This document shows, piece after piece, positions 16,509-25,454 of a DNA stretch of 64,000 bases. Positions within the stretch are counted from its first letter, which is position 1. The number at the start of each line of letters is the position of its first letter. Source of the DNA: an uncultured Monoglobus sp. (GTDB taxonomy: Bacteria; Bacillota; Clostridia; Monoglobales; Monoglobaceae); NCBI GenBank assembly GCA_947628795.1, contig CANRBF010000003.1, forward strand, positions 124,001 through 188,000. The letters are read 5' to 3'. Position numbers and translations under genes: made by a program. Below the pieces are notes generated by a model that saw nothing but the letters and a program-made list of their open reading frames with translations, ran no database searches and was not told where the DNA came from.

Positions 16509-18930
16509 TGTTATCAGCCGCCTTTTTTGATATATACGCGATGTCGATCACGCTGATCTTTTCGTCTCGGTTTATGTCCGCGTCTCTTACGTTTGTCCAG
16601 TCGGTCGAGGCCGAAGTCTCTCCGTAGCGAGCCGCGGCTATCACGGCGTCGTCTCGGCTTACTTCACCGTCAAGGTTAAGGTCGCCCAAAAGCGCCGCCG
16701 TGAGCTTCACCATAAGCTCCGCCGAAAACTCTCCCGACTCGGAATAGAGCGTGAACTCCGCGCCGTCATTCATATCGCTGTCTATCGTTATCGTTCCGTC
16801 CTCCGAGATCGAAAGACCCTCTATATCGCTTTGCTTTATCGAAAGCTTCACATCGCCCGGATAGACCTCGCCTATCTGGTCGATCAAATTTGCGGAATAC
16901 TTATATTCGGCGCTGTCGTACATCGGTATGATCGGCCGAGTTTCTCCGCTTATTTCTATGCCGACGGCGCGCGCCTTTCCGAGCTGCGCCGAAACGCGAG
17001 ACACCAGCGGCGTCCAGCTGTTGACCGTCTCGGGATATATGATCTTGATATAGGGGCTGTCGTCGCTCGTGTTTATCGTATAGACCGCGCGCGTCCACTT
17101 GCCCTCGGCCTCAAGATACGAGCATGCCGCTTCCGCGGCGCCGAAGTTCTCTCCGTCCTTTGATGTCTCAAAGCTCATATCGCGCAGGGGCTCGCCCGCG
17201 TAGAAATACGACTCGACGCGGACCTTCTCGGCGTAGGGTATTCTGTAGGCGATATACGCGCCGCCCACACCGGGACGCTGGAACGTGGTGAAATCATCGT
17301 AAAACGCGCTGCGGCTGCCGTCGTCGGGAACCTCGTAGGCGTAGATATTTTCGTATGAGCAAAGCTCGTCAAGGCTCGCGCAGTCAAAGGCCGCATCCTC
17401 GCGGAAAGTTCCGTCGTCGGGCTGCTCGGTCTGAGCGGGCGGCTCGGTCGAAACAGGCTGCTCGCTCTCGGTCGGCTCGATCGTCTCGTTCGGTTCCTCG
17501 GTTTGATTCGGGTCAGAGCTTTGAACCGGAGCATTATCCCCATCGGGCTCGCTTGACGGGTCGGCCGTGTCCGCGGGCTCGCTTGATACTTCGGGCTCGG
17601 CTGAGGCTTCGGCCGCCGCCTTTATCATTCTGCCCGCCTTGGGCTCGGCTGATTCCGCCGGCTCGCTCGGGGCTTCCGAGGGCTCGGGCTCGGGCTCAAG
17701 CGCCCCGAGCAGATTGACCAGCATCTGCGCGGTCTCGGCGCGGCTCAAGCTGTCCGCGGGGCGGAAATTTCCGTCGTCGTCACCGTTTATTATCCCGGCG
17801 GTGTAGAGCTTGTCCACATAACCAACGAATATTTCCTGTATATCGTTCTCGTCAACAAAGTTTATGTTGAGTCTCTTTTCTTGGAGCGGCAACTCCAACA
17901 CGTCGGCGGCGCGGCAGATTATCGCGGCCGCTTCCTCGCGGGTTATGCCGCTGTCGGGTCTGAAATTTCCGTCCTCATAGCCGTTCACTATTTTCAGGTC
18001 GGCAGCCGCCGCTATATACGGCGCATGCCAGTCCTCGGCCGAAACGTCTTCGAACTTGCTTTCAGGCTCGGTCGGCGGCTCTATTCCCAGCGCCGCGGTC
18101 GCGAACTTGCAGAACTCGGCACGGGTGACCTTGTCTCCGGGATGGAATCCGCCGTCGTCATAGCCGGCGGCGACGCCCATGGAGTACAGCTTTTCTATGG
18201 CGGGCTTTGCCCACTCAAACCCCGAAAGGTCGTTAAATACCTCGGGCGCAACGACAGGCTCCGAGATATCGCTCGGCTCAAGGTTATGAGAGGACGCGGT
18301 CACGGTGTTTGAGCCGCCTTCCACGGAAAAGGTTCCGCCGCCCGAATAGCCGCCGGAATAACCTCCGCCAAAGCCGCCTCCGCCGCCCGAGCCTCCGCCC
18401 GATGACGAGACGCTTGACTTAATATTTATCGTCACGCTGTCGCTTATATTATCAAATTCCTCATATCCCATATCGGAATTCACAACAGTTCCCGTCTTAA
18501 GCCTCACCGCAGCGTTTCCAGCGCGGCGCGCTTTGAACTTGAGCGTCGCGAGAACTTTTTTCGCGCCGCTTTTTTCGCTCGTTTTGGAAAAGGCCAGCTT
18601 TACTCTGCCGCTTTCCTGAACCGCGGCTGACACGCTTTCGCCGTCGATACCGCCGTCGGTATCCGTGTATGTAAGATAATCGTCGTCGTACTCTACCTCA
18701 AATTCGCAGCCCCACAGCTCGTCGGCGTTGCCCGCGGCCAGCTCAACCCGCGCGTAGGCCTCATCGCCGACGGATATGTTTGAAACGGGATTCGTCAACG
18801 ATAATTCTATGCCCGTGTCCGCCGCGTAAGGCAGCTTGATCTCCGCCGCACGCGCCGCTGAAAACAGCATTGCCGACGACAGCGCCGCCGCGAAAATTCT
18901 TTTAGCCGCTTTTGCTTTTCTGTTTTTCAT
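16501..18930 (-). CDS. Cell-surface protein with cohesin-like, three SLH and dockerin-like modules
   Basis: An 809-residue exported protein with a signal peptide over residues 1-28. Residues 40-175 look like a cohesin-type beta-sandwich (NISVGDEAYARVELA, WGCEFEVEYDDDYLTY, KVLATLKFKA). A Gly-rich spacer follows. Three SLH repeats start near residue 232 (FEWAKPAIEKLYSMGV; FEDVSAEDWHAPYI; then VDKLYTAGIINGD). A Pro/Ser/Glu linker and a beta module (MSFETSKDGENFG, GKWTRAVYTIN) come next. The C-terminus has two Ca-binding loops, GDLNLDGEVSRDD and DADINRDEKISVID, as in type I dockerins. A protein with both halves of a cohesin-dockerin pair plus SLH anchoring suggests cellulosome-like assembly. The ribosome binding site is GAGGTGAG. 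Confidence 0.8.
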   Translation of the reverse strand: MKNRKAKAAKRIFAAALSSAMLFSAARAAEIKLPYAADTGIELSLTNPVSNISVGDEAYARVELAAGNADELWGCEFEVEYDDDYLTYTDTDGGIDGESVSAAVQESGRVKLAFSKTSEKSGAKKVLATLKFKARRAGNAAVRLKTGTVVNSDMGYEEFDNISDSVTINIKSSVSSSGGGSGGGGGFGGGYSGGYSGGGTFSVEGGSNTVTASSHNLEPSDISEPVVAPEVFNDLSGFEWAKPAIEKLYSMGVAAGYDDGGFHPGDKVTRAEFCKFATAALGIEPPTEPESKFEDVSAEDWHAPYIAAAADLKIVNGYEDGNFRPDSGITREEAAAIICRAADVLELPLQEKRLNINFVDENDIQEIFVGYVDKLYTAGIINGDDDGNFRPADSLSRAETAQMLVNLLGALEPEPEPSEAPSEPAESAEPKAGRMIKAAAEASAEPEVSSEPADTADPSSEPDGDNAPVQSSDPNQTEEPNETIEPTESEQPVSTEPPAQTEQPDDGTFREDAAFDCASLDELCSYENIYAYEVPDDGSRSAFYDDFTTFQRPGVGGAYIAYRIPYAEKVRVESYFYAGEPLRDMSFETSKDGENFGAAEAACSYLEAEGKWTRAVYTINTSDDSPYIKIIYPETVNSWTPLVSRVSAQLGKARAVGIEISGETRPIIPMYDSAEYKYSANLIDQIGEVYPGDVKLSIKQSDIEGLSISEDGTITIDSDMNDGAEFTLYSESGEFSAELMVKLTAALLGDLNLDGEVSRDDAVIAAARYGETSASTDWTNVRDADINRDEKISVIDIAYISKKAADNNE

Positions 18931-19001
18931 AAGAATTTCTCACCTCTCAATATATGCCGAGCAAGGCGGAATCACTTCCGCCCCGCCTTTTTGCGTCTTT
19001 A

Positions 19002-20405
19002 TTATCTTTCAAAAAATGCCTTGTATGCCTTGTACGCCATGTAAATATCCAGTTTTCCCGCGGTCTCGTAGGGCGAGTGCATCGAAAGCAGCGGCACTCC
19101 AACGTCCACAACCTCGATATCAAGGTTGGCCACAAAGCCGGCGATCGTTCCGCCGCCTCCGCCGTCCACCTTGCCGAGCTCCGCGATCTGCCACTTGACA
19201 TCCGCGTCGTTGAATATTTTTCTGAGCTTCGCCATCAGTTCGGCGTTGGCGTCGCTGGCTCCGCTCTTTCCACCCGAGCCGCTGTATTTCATAACGCCTA
19301 TGCCGCCGTTTATCACGGGGATATTGTTTTTCTCGACCGTGTCGGGGAAGCCGGGGTCAAACGCCGCGCACACGTCGGCCGATAAACAAACCGAGTTCGA
19401 GATCGTCTCGCGAAGCTTCAGGTCGCTGTAGTCCTCAACGCATTTGTCAACGATTTTCGCCATTGTGTTTTCGAAATATCTCGAGCGCATTCCGGTGTTG
19501 CCGACGCTGCCGATCTCCTCCTTATCGACCAGCAGGCACACCGCGGTGTACGCGGGACGCTTGAGCGCCGCGACAGCTTTCATGGCGCCGAACGCGCAGA
19601 CTCTGTCGTCCTGGCCGTAGGCCGCGACCATCGAGCGGTCAAAGCCCAGATCCTTCGCCTTGTATGCAGGAACCGCCTCGATCTCGGAGCTTATAAAATC
19701 CTCCTCGCGTATATCGTATTTGTCGTGGAGCAGATTTAAGATGTTGTATTTTACCTTTTCTTTTGTCTCGTCGTCTTTGATATCACCCGAAAACTCGGCG
19801 TTGCCGAGAATTATGTTAAGGCTCTCGCCGGGTATGGCCTCGGCCAGCTTTTTCTGCATCTGATCCTTCGCCAGGTGCGGCAGAAGATCGGTCACCATAA
19901 AAGTCGGGTCGCCGTCATTTTCGCCCACGCTGATCTTTATCTGGGTGCCGTCCTCAAGGGTCGCCACGCCGTGGAGCGCCAGAGGCACGGTCGTCCACTG
20001 GTACTTTTTGATACCGCCGTAGTAGTGGGTCTTGAAGTAGGCGAAGTGGCCGTCCTCGTAAAGCGGATTGGGCTTCAGGTCAAGGCGCGGCGAGTCGATA
20101 TGCGCGCCCACGATCGAAACTCCCTCGGTGATCGCCTCATGTCCGATAACCGCCGCCAGAACGCCCTTGCCGCGGTTTATCGTGTACACGCGGTCGCCGG
20201 GCTTAAGTTTGTCCGCCGCGTCAAGGGGTCTGAACCCGTTTTCCTCAAGATATTTCTGCGCCTCGTGAGCGAACTCCCGCTCGGTCTTGGCGCGGTCAAG
20301 GAAGCTCTTGTAGTCCTCGCAATAGGCGTTCATGCTCTTGGTCTCCGCCTTGCCGATCTCCGAGAGCTTGTTATTATTATTTTTGTTAAGTAAACTTTTT
20401 GCCAT
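19002..20405 (-). CDS. M18 family aminopeptidase
   Basis: A 467-residue zinc aminopeptidase of the usual M18 (LAP4/ApeB) size. Visible metal-site signatures are VGAHIDSPRLD (His and Asp), YGQDDRVCAF (bridging Asp), VDKEEIGSVGNTG (Glu pair), SADVCAAFDP and the late PLLSMHSPYE (His). It removes N-terminal residues, typically acidic ones, from peptides in the cytoplasm. The start codon follows TAGGGGGAA. It is downstream of the lytic transglycosylase on the same strand with a 41-bp repeat-filled gap, and 71 bp upstream of the cohesin/SLH gene. Confidence 0.93.
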   Translation of the reverse strand: MAKSLLNKNNNNKLSEIGKAETKSMNAYCEDYKSFLDRAKTEREFAHEAQKYLEENGFRPLDAADKLKPGDRVYTINRGKGVLAAVIGHEAITEGVSIVGAHIDSPRLDLKPNPLYEDGHFAYFKTHYYGGIKKYQWTTVPLALHGVATLEDGTQIKISVGENDGDPTFMVTDLLPHLAKDQMQKKLAEAIPGESLNIILGNAEFSGDIKDDETKEKVKYNILNLLHDKYDIREEDFISSEIEAVPAYKAKDLGFDRSMVAAYGQDDRVCAFGAMKAVAALKRPAYTAVCLLVDKEEIGSVGNTGMRSRYFENTMAKIVDKCVEDYSDLKLRETISNSVCLSADVCAAFDPGFPDTVEKNNIPVINGGIGVMKYSGSGGKSGASDANAELMAKLRKIFNDADVKWQIAELGKVDGGGGGTIAGFVANLDIEVVDVGVPLLSMHSPYETAGKLDIYMAYKAYKAFFER

Positions 20406-20422
20406 TATATTTCCCCCTATTC

Positions 20423-20462
20423 TCTCTAATCGCTATTCGCTAATTGCTAATCACTATGTTCG
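20423..20462. repeat. Degenerate 7-bp tandem repeat overlapping the 3' end of the transglycosylase gene
   Basis: Units CTAATCG, CTATTCG, CTAATTG, CTAATCA run through the gap and into the last codons of the neighbouring gene. The TAG stop of that gene (20447-20449, minus strand) lies within a GTGATTAG unit. Confidence 0.7.
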
Positions 20463-21100
20463 TATAACTCTTTGTATTTTTGATATGAATCGTTAACTCC
20501 CTTCACGTAGCCCGCAGTCTCGGGGAACGGAATGTTGTCAAGACCGCCGCTGCCGTCGGAATAGCTGTTGTCCTCGAGCCACTCGTCCACGTTTCCGATA
20601 CCGCCGTTGTAGGCAGCCACCGCCACGCTTATATTTTGGTCGTACCGCTCGAGCAGCCACGACAGATAATATGTTCCGATATGTATGTTGATGTCGGGCT
20701 CGTACAGGTCATCGGGCAGGTCGGGTTTCATGTCGAGCTTTTTCGCGCAGTCCGATGCGGTCTCGGTCTGAAGCTGCATCAGGCCGTAGGCTCCGGAGTC
20801 GGACACCGCGTATTGGTCGAACTTGCTCTCGGTGCGTATCACCGCGTACACGAGGTACTTGTCCAGATCGTATTTATTCGCGTACTTTTCGACGATGCTC
20901 TCGTATTTCACGGGATACTGCTTCTGCATGATCTCGCTGCCCCAGGCGGCTATGCGGTCGTCCACCATGCGGTAGAGACGAAATCCGCCGTAGATGATCC
21001 CGATTATCACGGCAGCTATCAATACCGCCTTGAGGCAGCCGCCCCTTTTCCTCGCTCGTCTTCTCCGCGCGGGGGCCCGGCCCCGTGTTGATTCTCTCAT
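20447..21100 (-). CDS. Membrane-anchored lytic transglycosylase (SLT domain)
   Basis: A 217-residue protein with an Arg-rich N-terminus, then one transmembrane segment (about residues 24-43), and a Slt70-like catalytic domain outside. The catalytic Glu lies in RTESKFDQYAVSDSGAYGLMQL and the later signature is VAAYNGGIGNV. It would cut peptidoglycan glycan strands during growth, division or sporulation. Its ATG overlaps the coaE stop by four bases (ATGA). The last residues (EHSD) and stop codon are encoded by the 7-bp repeat, so the natural C-terminus may have been altered. Confidence 0.92.
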   Translation of the reverse strand: MRESTRGRAPARRRRARKRGGCLKAVLIAAVIIGIIYGGFRLYRMVDDRIAAWGSEIMQKQYPVKYESIVEKYANKYDLDKYLVYAVIRTESKFDQYAVSDSGAYGLMQLQTETASDCAKKLDMKPDLPDDLYEPDINIHIGTYYLSWLLERYDQNISVAVAAYNGGIGNVDEWLEDNSYSDGSGGLDNIPFPETAGYVKGVNDSYQKYKELYEHSD

Positions 21101-21708
21101 AATTTTTTGATCAGCCTTTCATAAAGCTCTTTCACTTTGTTTTCAAGGTCTTTTATGTCGTTTGTGTTGTTTTCGATAATATAATCCGCCCGCGCCGTAA
21201 GCTCAGCGTTTGTGAGCTGGCTCTTTATCCTTTTTTCGACCTCGGCGCGGCTCGCGCCGTCGCGCTTTAAGACCCGCTTTATCCGAATCTCATCGTTGGC
21301 TATAACCGCCGCCGACTTGTCATACCGCATTTTAAAGTCCGGCGCGAACAAAAGCGGCGCGTCGATCACTATTATTGAGTTTTTATATTTTTCATTTTTT
21401 TCGGCGTTCCGCGCCTCGCGCTCCATGACGGCGAAAATATGCTTGTGGGTGATATTGTTAAGCGCCTCAAGCTCGGGCTCGGAGCCGAACACTATCGCTG
21501 CAAGCGCCTTGCGGTCCACGGTTCTGTCGGAATTTAATATCTTATCTCCGAAACGCGCGACCGTCTCGCGGTAGGCCTCGGTATTCGGCTTCAAGATATC
21601 CCTCGATATTTTGTCGGCGTCAACAATATATGCGCCCAGTGACTTAAAAATTCTTGCGGCCGCGCTTTTGCCGGAGCCTATTCCTCCGGTGAGTCCAAGT
21701 CTCAGCAT
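21097..21708 (-). CDS. coaE: Dephospho-CoA kinase
   Basis: A 203-residue kinase of normal length. P-loop GLTGGIGSGKS is at residues 5-15; DADKISRDI and VIDAPLLFA are the substrate and Walker-B-like regions, and RIKRVLKRDGASRAEVEKRI is the lid. It phosphorylates dephospho-CoA in the last step of coenzyme A synthesis. It follows polA by about 100 bp on the same strand and overlaps the transglycosylase gene, a common clostridial polA-coaE arrangement. The ribosome binding site is GGAAGTGAG. Confidence 0.96.
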   Translation of the reverse strand: MLRLGLTGGIGSGKSAAARIFKSLGAYIVDADKISRDILKPNTEAYRETVARFGDKILNSDRTVDRKALAAIVFGSEPELEALNNITHKHIFAVMEREARNAEKNEKYKNSIIVIDAPLLFAPDFKMRYDKSAAVIANDEIRIKRVLKRDGASRAEVEKRIKSQLTNAELTARADYIIENNTNDIKDLENKVKELYERLIKKL

Positions 21709-21809
21709 TATCTCACTTCCAAAACATAATACCCTATTATGGATTATACCACATAACGCTCGCGATTTCGCGAATATAACCCAATAATTAGCATACTGTA
21801 ACCAAATTG

Positions 21810-24428
21810 TTATTTAGTGTCATACCAGCGCTTGCCCGAATTCAGGTCCACTATCAGCGGAACGCGCAGTTTGGCTGCGTTCTGCATCTCCTCGCGCAGA
21901 ATAGTCTCCACCTTCTCCCGCTCCTCGGGCACTGCCTCAACGATCAATTCATCGTGCACCTGAAGTATCAGCTTTGACTTGAGCCCCTCGTCCTTGAGCC
22001 TGCGGTAAACGCTGACCATGGCGATCTTAATTATGTCCGCCGCGGTGCCCTGTATCGGCGCGTTGCGCGCCACCCTCTCGCCGAACGCCCTTGTCACCGC
22101 GTTGCTGGCCTTGAGCTCGGGCAGATAGCGGCGACGGTTGTATTTTGTCGTCACATAGCCGTCGGTCTTTGCCTTCTCGACTATGCTCTTCATGTACTCG
22201 TCGACGCCGCTGTAGAAATTTAAGTAGTCATGGATATATTGGTCGGCCTCTTTTCGGCTGACCTTTATGTCCTGCGCCAGCGAGAACGCGCCTATGCCGT
22301 ACACTATACCGAAATTGACCGCCTTCGCCCGCGATCTCATGGTGGACGTCACCTCGCCGGTCGGAACTTTGAACACCTGCGCCGCGGTTCGGGTGTGGAT
22401 GTCGTCGTTTTCGAGGAAAGCGGCGCACATGTTTTGGTCGTTTGATATGTCGGCCAAAACTCTCAGCTCGATCTGGGAATAATCGGCGTCTACCAAAATC
22501 TTGTCACCCTCGGCGGCGAACATCTTTCGTATCTCGCGGCCCAGCTCGGTGCGGACGGGTATGTTCTGCAAATTGGGCTCGGTGCTGCTGATCCTGCCCG
22601 TGGCGGTCACGGTCTGGTTGAAGCTGGAGTGGATGCGTCCCGTCTTTTTGTTTATAACGCCGATCAAGCCGTCGACATATGTGGAGTCCAGCTTGGTCAG
22701 CGCGCGGTACTCGATCACCGCCTCGATTATCGGGTGCGAGCCGATCAGCTTTTTCAGCACGTCGATATTGGTCGAATAGCCGCGCTTGGTCTTTTTGCCG
22801 TGGGGCAGCGCCAGCTTTTCGAACAGAATGTCGCCCAATTGGAACGGGGATTTTATGTTAAACTCCTCGCCGGCATACTCGTATATGTCGTTTGTCAGAA
22901 CTTCAATGCGCGACTTTAATTTGCCGCCGAAATCCGACAGCTCTTTTCTGTCAACATACATTCCTGTGATCTGCATATCGGCGAGCACCTTTATGAGCGG
23001 CAGCTCTATATCAAAATACAGGCTTTCCTGCTCGTTCTCCTTGAGCTTTCCGCGGAATATTTTTTCAAGGCCGATTATCGCGGCAAGAGTCTCGGCATCC
23101 CGCTTGTCTCCGCCCGTGCTCAAGTCCATCGAGATCTGTTCACCCTCCGCCGCTCCGACATCCGAGCCCAGACTTCTGCCCAGATAATCAAGACAGAGCA
23201 GGTCAATGTCATATTTGCTGCGGGTCGGGTCGTCTATATAGGCGGCGATCAACACGTCAAAGCCGAGGCCCTCAAAGTCAATGCCCCTTGAGTTTAAGTA
23301 CAGTATATCGCTCTTTAGGTCATACCCGATTTTTTTAATATTTCCGTCGGCGAAAATATCGCGAAGCGCCTCAGAGTCGGGCTCAAACACGTATATCTTT
23401 CCTTCGTCCCCCAAAGAAAACGTCAGCCGCCCCGTGTCGTGATTAAAGCGAAAACGCATTTCTCCGCTTTTTTTGATGAGCCCGAGCGCCTCAGGCTCCT
23501 CGATCTCAACACTCTCAGCCGATATCGCCTCGGGCGCCTTTTCGGCCGCGGGAGAAAAATTAAAACGCTTCATAAACGACTTGAAGTTGAGCCGCGTGAA
23601 CAGCTCCTTGAGCTTTTGGCCGTCCGGCGTTTTGTATTTATATTCCTCAAGATCAAAATCTATCGGCGCGTCGCGGACGATAGTCGCCAATGTTTTGCTG
23701 AGATAAGCTGTTTCCCTATCGTTTTTAAGCTTGGTCCTAACCGAGTTTGTGACGTCGATCTCGTCTATGTTTTCATAGATATAGTCAAGGCTCTTGTATT
23801 TTTGTATCAGAGAGAACGCGGTCTTTTGGCCCACGCCCTTGACCCCCGGGATGTTGTCGCTCGGATCACCCATCAGGGCTTTGACGTCAATATACTCGGT
23901 CGGCGTCACTCCGTATCCCGCGATGACCGCCGCCTCGTCGTAGGGCGTGGTGTCGGTGCTGCCTCTGCGCGTGACAACAAGCTTTATCACTGTGCTGTCC
24001 GAGGCCAGCTGCAAATCGTCCTTGTCGCCGGTCAATATGCTGCACGCGATATTTTTCTCATCGCAGATGCGCGAGACCGTGCCGATAATGTCGTCCGCCT
24101 CGTAGCCCTCAAGCTCCACGCATTTGCAGTCCATTGCGCGAAGCACATCTTTGATCAATGGGATCTGCGCCAAAAAGTCCGGCTCGGGCGGCTTGCGCTG
24201 CGCCTTATACCCGTCGTACATCTTGTGGCGGAAGGTGGGCGCCTTTAAGTCAAACGCCACGCCCAGATAGTCGGGCGTCTCCTCGTCCAGATACTTGAGC
24301 ATAATATTTAAAAATCCGTACACAGCGTTTGTCGGCGTGCCGTCAGGCGCGGTCAGCGGCCTTATGCCGTAGTAGGCGCGGTTCAATATGCTGTTGCCGT
24401 CTATTATCAATAATTTTTTTTGCTCCAT
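21810..24428 (-). CDS. polA: DNA polymerase I
   Basis: An 872-residue family A polymerase. The 5' nuclease domain (residues 1-290) has IDGNSILNRAYYG, EADDIIGT and GDKDDLQLAS. The middle 3'-5' exonuclease-fold domain (about 310-480) lacks the FDTET and other catalytic acids, so proofreading is probably lost as in many Firmicutes. The polymerase domain has DADYSQIELRVLAD (motif A), RSRAKAVNFGIVYGIG (motif B) and QVHDELIVE (motif C). It fills gaps and removes RNA primers in replication and repair. It starts 18 nt after the M42-like gene, so the three may share a transcript. The ribosome binding site is GAGAGGGAAAG. Confidence 0.97.
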   Translation of the reverse strand: MEQKKLLIIDGNSILNRAYYGIRPLTAPDGTPTNAVYGFLNIMLKYLDEETPDYLGVAFDLKAPTFRHKMYDGYKAQRKPPEPDFLAQIPLIKDVLRAMDCKCVELEGYEADDIIGTVSRICDEKNIACSILTGDKDDLQLASDSTVIKLVVTRRGSTDTTPYDEAAVIAGYGVTPTEYIDVKALMGDPSDNIPGVKGVGQKTAFSLIQKYKSLDYIYENIDEIDVTNSVRTKLKNDRETAYLSKTLATIVRDAPIDFDLEEYKYKTPDGQKLKELFTRLNFKSFMKRFNFSPAAEKAPEAISAESVEIEEPEALGLIKKSGEMRFRFNHDTGRLTFSLGDEGKIYVFEPDSEALRDIFADGNIKKIGYDLKSDILYLNSRGIDFEGLGFDVLIAAYIDDPTRSKYDIDLLCLDYLGRSLGSDVGAAEGEQISMDLSTGGDKRDAETLAAIIGLEKIFRGKLKENEQESLYFDIELPLIKVLADMQITGMYVDRKELSDFGGKLKSRIEVLTNDIYEYAGEEFNIKSPFQLGDILFEKLALPHGKKTKRGYSTNIDVLKKLIGSHPIIEAVIEYRALTKLDSTYVDGLIGVINKKTGRIHSSFNQTVTATGRISSTEPNLQNIPVRTELGREIRKMFAAEGDKILVDADYSQIELRVLADISNDQNMCAAFLENDDIHTRTAAQVFKVPTGEVTSTMRSRAKAVNFGIVYGIGAFSLAQDIKVSRKEADQYIHDYLNFYSGVDEYMKSIVEKAKTDGYVTTKYNRRRYLPELKASNAVTRAFGERVARNAPIQGTAADIIKIAMVSVYRRLKDEGLKSKLILQVHDELIVEAVPEEREKVETILREEMQNAAKLRVPLIVDLNSGKRWYDTK

Positions 24429-24446
24429 TTCTTTCCCTCTCTTTTT

Positions 24447-25454
24447 TTATTTTTTCTCAAGCAGATTTATCAATGTCTCGCGCGCCGCGATCACGTCGCG
24501 CTTGTCGACTGTCTCCGAGGCGGTGTTCTTGTTTCTTATAGGAATGTCAAGCTCGGCGCAGCGTATTCCCTCGCCCCTGACGCTGACGCTTGAAATGTCG
24601 CCCGCGCTGTTCTTTTTGGCGAACGGGATCAGCTTTCCCGTCTTTTCCGCAGCCTTTTTGAGCCTTCGCGCGACGCTTTCGTCGGCGCAGGTCTCGCCTA
24701 TAACTCTCGGCACAGCCACGCCTTCGCCGAGCTTTGCCCGCTCGTCCTCAAGACAGTCCAGCGTCACCGCCGCGGAATACTTTGTCTCATCGAGCCCGAG
24801 GCTCGTCTTTGAACCGCGCAGCCCAGTCTGCTTCTGGGCCGTGAAAACGCAGGTCACTCCGCGCCCAAAGTCAAGTTTGAGCAGCTCGACAAGGACGGCG
24901 CAGCACACGCTTCTCATAAGCGCCTTGCCCGTGATCCGGTTTTCGCCCAGCTCGGCGAAAGCGCTTTTAAACGCCGCGCAGTCGCCTATCATGACGTTTT
25001 CCTCCGCGTCGGTCTTTGTGTCGGCGCCTATGTCGATAAACAGGTCCTTGAGCGCCGCGGGCTTCTCGCGCTCCTCTTTGGTGGTCAGATGCACCGCCTT
25101 GAGCGAGATTATGCCCGGCAGCTTTTTTTCTCCCACAACAACGGCCTGCGATATTACCGAGTGGGGCTTCACCGCGCCGACAGCCGCGAAATCCAAAAAC
25201 GCTCCGCCGCCTTCTTTGACATTGGTCACGATAAAGCCCGGCTCGTCCATTGCCGCCATGAACAGTATCGGATCATCGCCCTTTTTCTCGGCTATAAGGC
25301 TGCCCAGCGGATCGCGCCGCACGCTGTCGCAAAACGGCTCGATCTCGGCCTTTAAAATATCTCTGACCTCATTCTCCCTGCCCGAGACTCCGAACGCCTC
25401 GGACAGCTTTTTTATCAATTTAATATCTATTTTTTCAATATCTGTTTTTCGCAT
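24447..25454 (-). CDS. M42-family peptidase paralogue that has lost its metal ligands (probable pseudoenzyme)
   Basis: A 335-residue protein that aligns along its whole length with the intact M42 peptidase encoded just upstream, in an uninterrupted frame. Every motif for the two-metal site is changed. The AHMDQVG of the neighbour reads AAMDEPG (His to Ala). ALDNRAG reads ALMRSVC (bridging Asp lost). TQEEVGLRG reads AQKQTGLRG (Glu pair lost). YMHTN reads NKNTA (last His lost). It should not be catalytic. M42 enzymes form large tetrahedral assemblies, so a structural or regulatory subunit is plausible. The start codon shares one base with the neighbour's stop (TAATG), which favours coupled synthesis. 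An upstream in-frame GTG at 25463 is possible but less likely. Confidence 0.82.
   Translation of the reverse strand: MRKTDIEKIDIKLIKKLSEAFGVSGRENEVRDILKAEIEPFCDSVRRDPLGSLIAEKKGDDPILFMAAMDEPGFIVTNVKEGGGAFLDFAAVGAVKPHSVISQAVVVGEKKLPGIISLKAVHLTTKEEREKPAALKDLFIDIGADTKTDAEENVMIGDCAAFKSAFAELGENRITGKALMRSVCCAVLVELLKLDFGRGVTCVFTAQKQTGLRGSKTSLGLDETKYSAAVTLDCLEDERAKLGEGVAVPRVIGETCADESVARRLKKAAEKTGKLIPFAKKNSAGDISSVSVRGEGIRCAELDIPIRNKNTASETVDKRDVIAARETLINLLEKK

Noticed and set aside
23439-24248. Plus-strand frame opposite polA
   Set aside because: No domain, no ribosome binding site, fully inside polA.
24447-25454. M42 paralogue as a decaying pseudogene
   Set aside because: The frame is full length with a coupled start and no stops or frameshifts, so a non-catalytic protein is more likely.
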